From NCBI GenBank assembly GCA_039960995.1, contig JBDVKF010000026.1, forward strand, positions 22,877 to 86,876: a stretch of DNA of 64,000 nt, given 5' to 3'. How positions within the stretch are numbered: position 1 is the stretch's first letter; each line of letters opens with the position of its first letter. Shown here in pieces: positions 9,016 to 18,197 of this stretch. A program made the translations under genes and the position numbers. The notes beneath the pieces were generated by a model. That model had not been told where the DNA came from, did not search any database, and saw only the letters and a program-made list of their open reading frames with translations. Source of the stretch: JABSSA01 sp039960995 (GTDB lineage Bacteria > Pseudomonadota > Alphaproteobacteria > Rhodobacterales > Rhodobacteraceae).

Positions 9016-10572
9016 ATGGACCTTTTGGACGACCCAACTCCCGGCAGCAACGCACCCGAATTTTCGGTCTCTGAAATTGCGGGCACCGTAAAGAAGCTGA
9101 TCGAAGGTGAACTGGGCTGGGTGCGCATTCGCGGCGAAGTGGGGCGGGTCACGTTGGCTCGGTCTGGGCACCTGTATTTCGACCTCAAGGATGATCGTAA
9201 CGTGTTGTCTTGTATGACATGGAAAGGGCAAGTGCCCGGTCTTGGCGTGATGCCCGAAGAAGGGATGGAAGTCGTCGCCGAAGGGAAAATGACGGCATCT
9301 GGTTTTCAGTCCAAATTTGCATTGAACGCCCAAAGCATCGCCATTGCCGGCGAAGGTGCGTTGATGGCTTTGCTGGAAAAGCGCAAGAAAACGCTGGCCG
9401 CTGAGGGGTTGTTTGACGAATCGCGCAAGCAACCTTTGCCGTATCTGCCCGAAATTATCGGCGTTGTGACGTCCCTTCAGGGCGCTGTCATCCGCGATAT
9501 TTTACACCGGCTTCGGGATCGGTTCCCGCGCAAAGTTTTGATCTGGCCTGTTGCGGTACAGGGGGAACGCTGCGCGCCAGAAGTCGCGCGAGCGATTACA
9601 GGGTTTAACGCGATGACCCCCGGAGGCGCGATGCCGCGCCCAGATTTGCTGATCGTCGCAAGAGGCGGGGGATCGGTCGAAGATCTTTGGGGCTTTAACG
9701 AGGAAATCGTAGCGCGAGCGGCTGCGGCGTCTGATATTCCGCTTATTTCGGCTGTTGGGCACGAAACTGACACGACCTTGATCGACTTTGCATCTGACAA
9801 GCGCGCACCGACACCAACGGCTGCGGCTGAACTTGCCGTGCCTGTGCGCATGGATTTGTTGGTCTGGTTGGATGCGCAGGGTGCGCGTCTAACAGCTCAG
9901 GTTGGGCAGGGGATTGATCGGCGCAGGCAACGTTTGCAGGATTTGGCCCGCGCATTGCCACGTGTCGAAAGTCTGCTGGATACGCCACGCCAGCGGCTGG
10001 ATTTCGCTGCAGGGCGATTGGGCCCGGCTTTGATTTCTGGCGTAAATGCGCGCCGTGTGCGTTTGGCGGATACATCCGGGTCTTTGCGTCCAACGCTTTT
10101 GCGCCGGATGTTGCAAACGGAACGTGCGCGCTTGGATCGACTTTCTGCCCGTCTTGACCCTGCCTTGGCACGTGTGGTGCGGGATCGCAGTGATCGTTTT
10201 GCCGCGCGCGGGTTTCGATTTGACCCAGCTTTGCTGAAACGCGACGTGGTGGCGCGTCGCAAAGCGTTGGACGACACCGTTGCCCGTATTTCCGCTGCGG
10301 GAATACGTAACCTTTCAACTGCACGTGACCGATTGGACGCGATGGATCGATTGCGCGAAACATTGAGCTACAAGGCGACTTTGTCCCGAGGCTTTGCTGT
10401 TGTGCGATCTGGCGACAACATCGTCACATCACGGGATGCGGCTCAAGCCGCGCCGGTGCTCAGTATCGAATTCCAAGACGGTGTGTTGGACTTGGACGAG
10501 ACCGCATCGATTGCGCCTAAGGCACGTGCAAAACCTAAAAAGAAACCACCCGAACAGGGGTCATTGTTCTGA
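9016..10572 (+). CDS. xseA: Exodeoxyribonuclease VII large subunit
   Basis: A 518-residue ExoVII large subunit. The N-terminal OB-fold domain (LGWVRIRGEVGRV, HLYFDLKDDRNVLSCMTWKG) binds single-stranded DNA. The catalytic core shows TSLQGAVIRDILHRL, RGGGSVEDLWGFN and SAVGHETDTTLIDFASD; the C-terminal part is a long Arg-rich helical region. With XseB (not in the window) it degrades single-stranded DNA. The frame is open upstream to 8686 but that part is the antisense of purD; ATG 9016 gives a normal N-terminus. Confidence 0.96.
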   Translation: MDLLDDPTPGSNAPEFSVSEIAGTVKKLIEGELGWVRIRGEVGRVTLARSGHLYFDLKDDRNVLSCMTWKGQVPGLGVMPEEGMEVVAEGKMTASGFQSKFALNAQSIAIAGEGALMALLEKRKKTLAAEGLFDESRKQPLPYLPEIIGVVTSLQGAVIRDILHRLRDRFPRKVLIWPVAVQGERCAPEVARAITGFNAMTPGGAMPRPDLLIVARGGGSVEDLWGFNEEIVARAAAASDIPLISAVGHETDTTLIDFASDKRAPTPTAAAELAVPVRMDLLVWLDAQGARLTAQVGQGIDRRRQRLQDLARALPRVESLLDTPRQRLDFAAGRLGPALISGVNARRVRLADTSGSLRPTLLRRMLQTERARLDRLSARLDPALARVVRDRSDRFAARGFRFDPALLKRDVVARRKALDDTVARISAAGIRNLSTARDRLDAMDRLRETLSYKATLSRGFAVVRSGDNIVTSRDAAQAAPVLSIEFQDGVLDLDETASIAPKARAKPKKKPPEQGSLF

Positions 10573-10602
10573 CTTGTGCGGTTTCAATCTGACAAAGAAA
10601 AT

Positions 10603-10998
10603 TCAGACGCCAACTTTTGGTCCGAGGCAAACCATTTCGTCGCCCAGTTCTTGTGCCTCATATAGGTCCGTGCTGCCTGGATCGTTGATGAAGCGGGCAA
10701 TCAGGCCAGAGGGCCCTTTTTGAAACGCCCAGCATTGCGGGTCTGGTCGATCTTCGTACACAAAACAAATCTGCGAATTGTCTTCGTACCAATACCCTTC
10801 CTTGCATTGACCATCCAAGAATGACCAACGCACCCGTCGATTGCCTAGGTATTCTTCGGCGCCATAGGCTTTGCCATCACGTCCGAAAAACAGGGTTTTG
10901 CCATTTGTGTAAGTTTCAAACTCAGCCGCGCTCATGTCTTGCGCGAACACGGGTGTGCTGAGCGCACTGAACAGAAGGAAGATCGAAAGCCATTTCAT
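10603..10998 (-). CDS. Small periplasmic protein of unknown function
   Basis: 131 residues with a strong signal peptide (MKWLSIFLLFSALSTPVFAQ). The mature part is rich in aromatic residues and has three cysteines (GQCKEGYWYEDNSQICF, PQCWAF). The pattern of aromatic-Gly-x-Cys resembles small roseobacter periplasmic proteins that respond to no known ligand. I cannot name a function. It overlaps the C-terminal end of the AlkB-like gene on the same strand by 77 bp and may be co-transcribed with it. Confidence 0.75.
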   Translation of the reverse strand: MKWLSIFLLFSALSTPVFAQDMSAAEFETYTNGKTLFFGRDGKAYGAEEYLGNRRVRWSFLDGQCKEGYWYEDNSQICFVYEDRPDPQCWAFQKGPSGLIARFINDPGSTDLYEAQELGDEMVCLGPKVGV

Positions 10999-12016
10999 GA
11001 CGGCAGGTTGCCAAATTGCCGGGCGCTTGGCCAGAGCAAGCTCCTGACGATGCTGTTACAGTGGCGAAATTAAACCCATCAAAGTGTTCTTGGGCCGAAA
11101 TGTGCCAAACGGCGGCACGATCTGCCATGTCGACGCGCCATCGTTCAGGGTGCAGCGCTGTCCACAGCATTTTGAGGCGTGCATGCGGCCAGATCGGCAC
11201 TTGGCCCGAAGCGTATTTTGCTTGCTGGACCACTGGATCGGCGGAAGGCGGCTTGTGCCACACATGTCGCGGGCCAAATTCCTCGTATCGGCCATTGACC
11301 AGAACCCGGCGCATCAGTCCGTAACGCTCTATGTATTCATTCAAAAGCGATTGCCCAGACACCAAAACAGACAGCACAAGCATCGCGACAAGGCCCAGAA
11401 ATCCTGACAGCGCAAAGGACATGGTCAATGTGGCCAGAGTCCAGACACCGTAGGCCAGATAGGGATGCAATCCTTGCGCGCGCTTGCGACGTTTGCGTGT
11501 TTCTGCAGTTAATCCGCTGGAATATTCCTGCCGCCACAAACGCCGCGCATATTGCCAATATGTTTCGCTCAGCCGCGGCACACTCATGTCCGGTGCGGAG
11601 CCAATTTGAGGATCCTGCAGCAAGCGTTTTGCGCTGACGCGATGCCCGGTCAACAGGCTTGCATAACCAATAAGGCCAAGGCGATGGCCTGCTCGGATCA
11701 AACCATGCGCAGCCCGGTCCGCAATCTGCCCGAACCAAACGATGGTTGCACCGAAAACAAAGACAAGCTCGACAAAATTTAGTTGGTCAGCACCAAGCGA
11801 CCAGATGACCAGATAAAGCAGCGGCAGATGCAACATCCCAATCGCTTTCATTTCGCGCAACCGCTGAACCGATAGCGTTTTTGAATCAAATCGGGAGGTG
11901 TCGTTGAAAATACCAATCAGCACGCATACGCAAAATGCGATGGGGGCGAGGATGTCGCCGAAAAGGCAGGCACCGACCAGAGTGAAACCGGCCGCTACGC
12001 GAGAAATACCCATCAT
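10922..12016 (-). CDS. AlkB-like membrane protein lacking the diiron histidine boxes
   Basis: 364 residues with several hydrophobic segments. The layout follows membrane fatty-acid desaturase/alkane monooxygenase (AlkB) proteins, but each histidine box is damaged. The usual HExxH is AHGLIRAGH (103-111); the EHxxGHH region is GHRVSAKR (124-131); the NYxEHYGL motif is EYIERYGL (227-234) with His replaced by Arg; the last RHxDHH box is replaced by PPSADPVVQQ (256-265). No metal site can be assembled, so hydroxylase activity is unlikely. The frame is intact. The start is uncertain between GTG 12022 and ATG 12016 or 12013. The last ~60 residues look unlike the family and overlap the next gene, perhaps because the original stop was lost. 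Confidence 0.7.
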   Translation of the reverse strand: MMGISRVAAGFTLVGACLFGDILAPIAFCVCVLIGIFNDTSRFDSKTLSVQRLREMKAIGMLHLPLLYLVIWSLGADQLNFVELVFVFGATIVWFGQIADRAAHGLIRAGHRLGLIGYASLLTGHRVSAKRLLQDPQIGSAPDMSVPRLSETYWQYARRLWRQEYSSGLTAETRKRRKRAQGLHPYLAYGVWTLATLTMSFALSGFLGLVAMLVLSVLVSGQSLLNEYIERYGLMRRVLVNGRYEEFGPRHVWHKPPSADPVVQQAKYASGQVPIWPHARLKMLWTALHPERWRVDMADRAAVWHISAQEHFDGFNFATVTASSGACSGQAPGNLATCRHEMAFDLPSVQCAQHTRVRARHERG

Positions 12017-12230
12017 TTCCACGGTATATATTCAGATTCGCACAGCATGGTTTCAACATCCGTTAAGTTCGTAAGGATGCGGTTACCAGCAATTTTCGGA
12101 GCGAATGTTCATATCCGACACACTGTGCCGCCTATAGGCTTACGGAACTGGTCCCTCGTTTGTCGGTTTTGGGCTAACTGCAAGGATTGCATTGGGCTAG
12201 CTTTATCAAAGCAAGCTTCGGAGGTGCATC

Positions 12231-13925
12231 ATGGCGCTGGATCACGCGAAAAAGGACAAGGGCGTCTGGAAACAGGGCCGTGGCAAAGGACGTGTGCGGC
12301 CCAAGGGGCGGGCGTTTGAAGATCAGGCGTTGGAAGACGTCGTTTCACTGCTTGGTGAAAAACCGCGCCGACGCGACTTGCTGATCGAATATCTGCACCT
12401 GATCCAAGACGAGTATGGCCATCTAAGCGCGGCGCATTTGCGTGCATTGGCCGAAGACATGCGGCTAAGCATGGCTGATATCTATGAAGTCGCAACATTC
12501 TACGCCCATTTCGATGTGGTCAAGGAAGACGAAACACCGCCGCCCGCGTTGACGATCCGTGTCTGCGACAGCCTGTCCTGCGAACTGGCGGGGGCCGAAG
12601 CGTTGCGTTCGGCTTTGGAGGATGGGCTTGACCCTACACAAGTGCGCGTGTTGCGGGCCCCTTGTATGGGTCGCTGCGATACAGCACCCGTCCTTGAACT
12701 TGGGCACAACCATATCGATCACGCGACCCCCGAAAAGGTCACTGCAGCAATTGCGGCCAAAGACACACATGCGCATGTGCCTGATTATGAAACCTTCGCG
12801 GCCTACAAGGCCGATGGTGGGTATTCGGTTCTTACAGACTTGCGCGCCAATGGAGATTGGGAACAAGTTCAAGACAAGGTGCTTGAAAGCGGATTGCGCG
12901 GATTGGGTGGGGCAGGGTTCCCATCCGGTAAAAAGTGGGGCTTTGTGCGGGCCAATGCGGGCACGCGTTATTTGGCCGTGAATGGAGACGAAGGCGAGCC
13001 AGGCACATTCAAAGACCGATATTACCTTGAACGCACGCCACATCTGTTCCTCGAAGGTATGTTGATCGCAGCTTGGGCCGTTCAGGCTGAGACCTGTTTT
13101 ATCTATATGCGCGACGAATACCCTGCGGTTCTTGAAATACTGCGCCGCGAAATCGCGTCCTTGGAAACGGCGGGTCTTGTCGAACCGGGGTATATCGACC
13201 TGCGTCGAGGGGCCGGTGCCTATATCTGCGGCGAAGAAAGCGCGATGATCGAATCCATTGAGGGAAAACGCGGATTGCCGCGCCATCGCCCCCCTTTTGT
13301 TGCACAGGTTGGCGTTTTCGGGTGTCCCACATTGGTGCATAACGTTGAAACGCTGCTTTGGGTGGCGCGCGTGTGTCGCGAAGGGCCCGAAGTGTTGAAC
13401 AGCACGGAATTGAATGGGCGTACGGGATTGCGCAGCTATTCTGTATCCGGTCGTGTTGCCAATCCCGGTGTTCATGTGTTGCCCGCTGGGTCCACCATTC
13501 TCGACATCATTGATGCGTGTGGCGGTATGACCGACGGGCACAGTTTCAAAGCCTATCAACCGGGCGGGCCATCCTCCGGGCTTTTGCCTGCTTCGATGGA
13601 TGATATCCCGCTTGATTTTGACACGTTACAACCGCATGGGTCGTTCATAGGATCTGCGGCTGTGGTGGTTTTGTCCGACCAAGACAAAGCGCGGGACGCT
13701 GCATTGAACATGTTGCGCTTTTTCGAAGACGAAAGCTGTGGGCAATGTACGCCGTGCCGCGTGGGGTGTGAAAAAGCGGTCAAGTTGATGCAAGCAGAAA
13801 CGTGGGATCAGGGCTTGTTGGAAGAACTGTCTCAGGCAATGGTTGATGCATCGATCTGCGGTCTGGGGCAGGCGGCTCCCAATCCGATCCGGCTCACAAT
13901 AAAGCATTTCGCGGACGAGATATAA
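12231..13925 (+). CDS. NuoE-NuoF-type fusion; formate dehydrogenase (FdsGB/HoxF-like) diaphorase
   Basis: 564 residues joining two modules that are often separate. Residues ~30-180 are NuoE-like with a [2Fe-2S] site (VCDSLSC, RAPCMGRC). Residues ~200-564 are NuoF-like: FMN site GLGGAGFPSGKKW near 225, NAD site NGDEGEPGTFKDRYYLE, and the [4Fe-4S] site ESCGQCTPCRVGC with a fourth Cys in SICGLGQ. This is the NAD-reducing part of formate dehydrogenases (FdsG+FdsB) or of HoxF-type hydrogenases. The catalytic subunit (FdsA), FdhD and FdsD are absent: ftsY follows at once. The start has a strong GGAGGT eight bases ahead. The partner must be encoded elsewhere or be lost. Confidence 0.88.
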   Translation: MALDHAKKDKGVWKQGRGKGRVRPKGRAFEDQALEDVVSLLGEKPRRRDLLIEYLHLIQDEYGHLSAAHLRALAEDMRLSMADIYEVATFYAHFDVVKEDETPPPALTIRVCDSLSCELAGAEALRSALEDGLDPTQVRVLRAPCMGRCDTAPVLELGHNHIDHATPEKVTAAIAAKDTHAHVPDYETFAAYKADGGYSVLTDLRANGDWEQVQDKVLESGLRGLGGAGFPSGKKWGFVRANAGTRYLAVNGDEGEPGTFKDRYYLERTPHLFLEGMLIAAWAVQAETCFIYMRDEYPAVLEILRREIASLETAGLVEPGYIDLRRGAGAYICGEESAMIESIEGKRGLPRHRPPFVAQVGVFGCPTLVHNVETLLWVARVCREGPEVLNSTELNGRTGLRSYSVSGRVANPGVHVLPAGSTILDIIDACGGMTDGHSFKAYQPGGPSSGLLPASMDDIPLDFDTLQPHGSFIGSAAVVVLSDQDKARDAALNMLRFFEDESCGQCTPCRVGCEKAVKLMQAETWDQGLLEELSQAMVDASICGLGQAAPNPIRLTIKHFADEI

Positions 13926-14001
13926 GCCTTTCACGGCGCAGGGCCTTCCATCCGGAATATTTCCGGCATAGGTGAAGGGGACTTCAGAGTGGGGCGTTAG
14001 C

Positions 14002-15531
<1,530 letters not shown>

Positions 15532-15534
15532 CCA

Positions 15535-15555
15535 ATGCGCAGTCACACTGCGCAT
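15535..15555. repeat. Perfect inverted repeat after ftsY
   Basis: ATGCGCAGT - CAC - ACTGCGCAT, 9-bp arms and 3-nt loop, starting 4 bp after the ftsY stop and ending 17 bp before the DMT transporter start. No T tract follows on either strand, so it is more likely an RNA-stability or operator element than a simple terminator. Confidence 0.55.
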
Positions 15556-15571
15556 GTCATGTGAGTGGTCC

Positions 15572-16474
15572 ATGACGGACTGGGTCCTGTCGATCGAAGG
15601 CACGGAAGCGGGGCATCGCGCCGCCCTTTGGTTGGCTCTGTTAGCGGCTTTTTTACACGCGGTCTTTGGGGCCCTGCAAAAAGGGCGACATGATCCGTGG
15701 CTGTCTCGAGGGGCGATTGACGCGAGTTATGGCCTGATGGCGTTGCCGTTTGCGTTGTTCGTGGTGCCCTGGCCGGAACCGCATATGTGGTCCATCTTTG
15801 GCATCGCTTGGATTATTCATATTTTTTACAAGCTGTTACAGGCTCAAGCTTACACAAAAGGATCCTACACCGTCGTGTATCCTGTTGTACGCGGCACTGG
15901 GCCATTGTTCACTGTGATTGGTGCATATCTTTTGTTCGGCGAAACGTTCTCGCTGGTTCAATGGATGGGTGTCGCTGTCTTGGTCAGCGGGATCTTTGGT
16001 CTTGCTCTTTATAACCTGTGGTTCTTGGAAACAGACCGCGCCACGTTAAACATTGCACTAGGCCTGGCGTTTGTGACCGGGTTATTTGTTGCGCTCTATA
16101 CGACCTATGATGCGTTCGGAATTCGCGCGACTGCCGACCCTTTTACCTTTCTGGCTTGGTTCTTCTTGATTGATGGTTTGGCCATGCCGTTGATTGCGTG
16201 GCGCAAGTGGCAGCGTCTGGAAATTAAACCAGCACTTGCCCCCTTGATGTTGCGGGGCGTCGTCGGGGGCGTTACAGCAGTCTTCAGTTTTGGTGCAATC
16301 ATGCTGGCGACGCGACTGGATAAAGTCGGAGAGGCAGCAGTGCTGCGCGAAACGTCGACGGTTTTTGCCGCCCTAATTGGTTGGCTGGTTTTGAAGGAAA
16401 CAGTGGGGCCTCGACGGATTGCGTTGATGGCACTTATCGCGGCAGGTGCTGTGATTGTGGAGATGGGCGGATAG
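15572..16474 (+). CDS. DMT-family (EamA) transporter
   Basis: 300 residues, about ten hydrophobic segments in two homologous EamA halves (KGSYTVVYPVVRGTGPLFTV ending the first, LRETSTVFAALIGWLVLKE ending the second). Members export or import small metabolites across the inner membrane; the substrate cannot be read. The start at 15572 (MTDWVL) is preferred to ATG 15554, which lies in the inverted repeat. Three bases separate its stop from yciB, so they are probably one operon with ftsY. Confidence 0.85.
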   Translation: MTDWVLSIEGTEAGHRAALWLALLAAFLHAVFGALQKGRHDPWLSRGAIDASYGLMALPFALFVVPWPEPHMWSIFGIAWIIHIFYKLLQAQAYTKGSYTVVYPVVRGTGPLFTVIGAYLLFGETFSLVQWMGVAVLVSGIFGLALYNLWFLETDRATLNIALGLAFVTGLFVALYTTYDAFGIRATADPFTFLAWFFLIDGLAMPLIAWRKWQRLEIKPALAPLMLRGVVGGVTAVFSFGAIMLATRLDKVGEAAVLRETSTVFAALIGWLVLKETVGPRRIALMALIAAGAVIVEMGG

Positions 16475-16476
16475 CA

Positions 16477-17094
16477 ATGAGCGACAACACCAAAAAGATC
16501 AATCCAGTTTTGAAACAAGTTTTGGAACTTGGTCCGCCGCTGGCGTTCATGGCGATTTATTTCATGATCCGCGATGAAACCTATACGCTTGGCGGGACTG
16601 AATATTCTGGGTTCATCGTCGCGTCGCTTGTCTTTATCCCAATCATGCTGGTGGCTATGATCATCATGTGGGTGATGACACGCACATTAAGCCGGATGCA
16701 GATATTCACGGCCTTCATGGTCATCTTCTTTGGTGGATTAACGGCCTATTTCAACGATGAACGATTTCTGAAAATGCGCCCAACCATTGTCTATGGCATG
16801 TTCGCGGTGCTTTTGGGAATTGGTTTGCTGCGTGGCGAAAGTTGGCTGGCTTTTGTTTTAAATGAAATGATGCCGATGGAACAAGAAGGTTGGATGATCC
16901 TGACGCGCCGTTTGGCTGCGTGTTTTGTAGGTCTCGCGATTGCCAACGAAATCGTCTGGCGTACAATGTCTGAGGAAGCTTGGGTGTTAATAGAAAACGT
17001 GGCGTTCCCGATTGTATTGATGGGTGTTTTGTTCTGGCAAATAATGGCTTTGCAGGAATACCTGATCGAAGAAGACAAAGACGATCAGGCCTGA
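16477..17094 (+). CDS. yciB: Inner-membrane septation protein A family (YciB/IspZ)
   Basis: 205 residues, five or six membrane segments (LGPPLAFMAIYFMI, FIVASLVFIPIMLVAMIIMW, IFTAFMVIFFGGLTAYF and others). The motifs KQVLELGPPLAF, DERFLKMRPT and NEIVWR belong to the YciB/intracellular septation family, linked to cell-envelope integrity and division. ATG 16477 starts 3 bp after the preceding stop; the frame upstream (to 16381) is a shadow of that gene. The 3' end overlaps the convergent Popeye-like gene by 10 bp. Confidence 0.92.
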   Translation: MSDNTKKINPVLKQVLELGPPLAFMAIYFMIRDETYTLGGTEYSGFIVASLVFIPIMLVAMIIMWVMTRTLSRMQIFTAFMVIFFGGLTAYFNDERFLKMRPTIVYGMFAVLLGIGLLRGESWLAFVLNEMMPMEQEGWMILTRRLAACFVGLAIANEIVWRTMSEEAWVLIENVAFPIVLMGVLFWQIMALQEYLIEEDKDDQA

Positions 17095-17798
17095 GCCAAA
17101 CGCTGGGTTACTTCCTCCGGTGACCAGTTTTCCTGATGTGGCGCGACGGCAAATGCGACCTTAATTGCCAAGTCCGTGGAAATCATGGCCTCTAGCGCTA
17201 GCCTAAAGCGTGGTTTGCGAGCGCCGTGTTTTTTAAGCACAGCAAAATCCCAGATGAGAACTTCTGAACCTGGTGGAACCTTGGTCGTAGCCGATCCCTT
17301 TTGTTCGGTCAGGTAGGCAATTTCGCCAACAAACAATCCCGCGGGCATTGTGAATATTTCACACCGTTTTTCGATGGAAAGTTCACCGGAAATCACGAAA
17401 TATAACTCATTGACCGTGGCACCTTCGGTGGTGATCATTCGTTCGTTTTGCGTCACTTCGCGCCGAGCAAATTTCATCAACTGGCGAAAGTCACCAGGCG
17501 GCATATTTTTGAAGCTTTGGGTGTAGATGTCCCGGTGCTTGCTTGGGACCGCAAATCGCGAATTGCGCAAAGTCAAACTTGATAAACCAATGATGTTTGC
17601 TGCGCCGATCACCATAGAAATAAAGATAGCTTCCCATAGTGGGTTATCAGACACGACGAAATAATAACACGTATAGAACCCTGTCCCGATCAGAACGAGG
17701 ACGCGAAGGATCACTTGATTGATGACAAGGTATCCAACTGCGTAAAGTGCGCCTGCTATCCAAACTAAAATTTCTGGCGAGGCTAAAATAAATGCCAT
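17085..17798 (-). CDS. Popeye-like membrane protein with cNMP-binding-type domain
   Basis: 237 residues. Three hydrophobic segments lie in residues ~8-75, followed by a cyclic-nucleotide-binding-type beta-roll: ELYFVISGELSI near 131-142, PAGLFVGEIAYLT near 152-164. The order of three N-terminal helices and one such domain is that of the Popeye family, known from animals and some bacteria. The phosphate-binding cassette keeps GE (159) but the usual Arg-Ser/Thr-Ala that follows is GSATTK, so nucleotide binding may differ. ATG 17798 follows AAGGA; a GTG at 17822 is less likely. Role unknown; convergent with yciB. Confidence 0.65.
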   Translation of the reverse strand: MAFILASPEILVWIAGALYAVGYLVINQVILRVLVLIGTGFYTCYYFVVSDNPLWEAIFISMVIGAANIIGLSSLTLRNSRFAVPSKHRDIYTQSFKNMPPGDFRQLMKFARREVTQNERMITTEGATVNELYFVISGELSIEKRCEIFTMPAGLFVGEIAYLTEQKGSATTKVPPGSEVLIWDFAVLKKHGARKPRFRLALEAMISTDLAIKVAFAVAPHQENWSPEEVTQRLAQA

Positions 17799-18021
17799 CA
17801 CTCGATTCCTTGAAAATACCACGGCAAAGATTGGACCGAATGATCAAATTTACAAAGTACTTATTTCCTTACCTTTGTTGCTAAAATTTCAAACCGAGCC
17901 TGGGCCCTGCGACCTTGCCACGTACCGCATTTCGTGATGTCAAAACGCACAAAATTTCACCCTTGAGGTCCTAATCAAACGGCACCGCCACGGCATGTTC
18001 ACATCCGCACAGCCTTTTGAC

Positions 18022-18049
18022 TTGACGGTCTTCCGAGGCGGGCTTATCC
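18022..18049 (+). promoter_or_regulatory. Probable promoter of the metZ leader
   Basis: TTGACG (18022-18027), 16-bp spacer, TTATCC (18044-18049). Transcription would begin about 18056, directly before the first stem of the riboswitch. The ~220 bp between the Popeye-like gene and this point show nothing else I can name. Confidence 0.5.
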
Positions 18050-18056
18050 CGCACAT

Positions 18057-18110
18057 CACGTGGCGATTTGTGTCCAGCTTGCGGGCCACGTTAAACATCC
18101 CGCTAAAAGG
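18057..18110 (+). promoter_or_regulatory. SAM-II riboswitch
   Basis: The conserved SAM-II (metA-type) pattern is present in order: stem P1 5' strand ACGTGGC (18058-18064), GATTTG, CTTGC, P1 3' strand GCCACGT (18085-18091), TTAAACA, and GCTAAA (18102-18107). GCGGG (18081-18085) can pair with CCCGC (18099-18103) to make the pseudoknot. The class binds S-adenosylmethionine and is common in alphaproteobacteria upstream of metA, metX and metZ, as here. High SAM should lower metZ expression. Confidence 0.85.
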
Positions 18111-18157
18111 TCAGGTTGAAAGCCCCCTTTCGCTTGACCCGCGTCTGGGGGTTTTTT
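18109..18157 (+). terminator. Attenuator with two competing hairpins after the riboswitch
   Basis: Terminator: AAAGCCCCC (18119-18127) pairs with GGGGGTTTT (18147-18155), followed by a T run to 18157. Competing hairpin: GGTCA (18109-18113) pairs with TGACC (18135-18139), enclosing GAAAG (18118-18122) with CTTTC (18127-18131); this would hide the left arm of the terminator. It lies 40 bp before the metZ start and directly after the riboswitch. Confidence 0.6.
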
Positions 18158-18197
18158 GATGGCCTGGCCCTGTCCACAGGCCTAACGGAGACAGTCG

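Noticed and set aside
8946..9188. Longer purD start at 9188
   Set aside because: Extension is antisense to xseA and unlike GARS.
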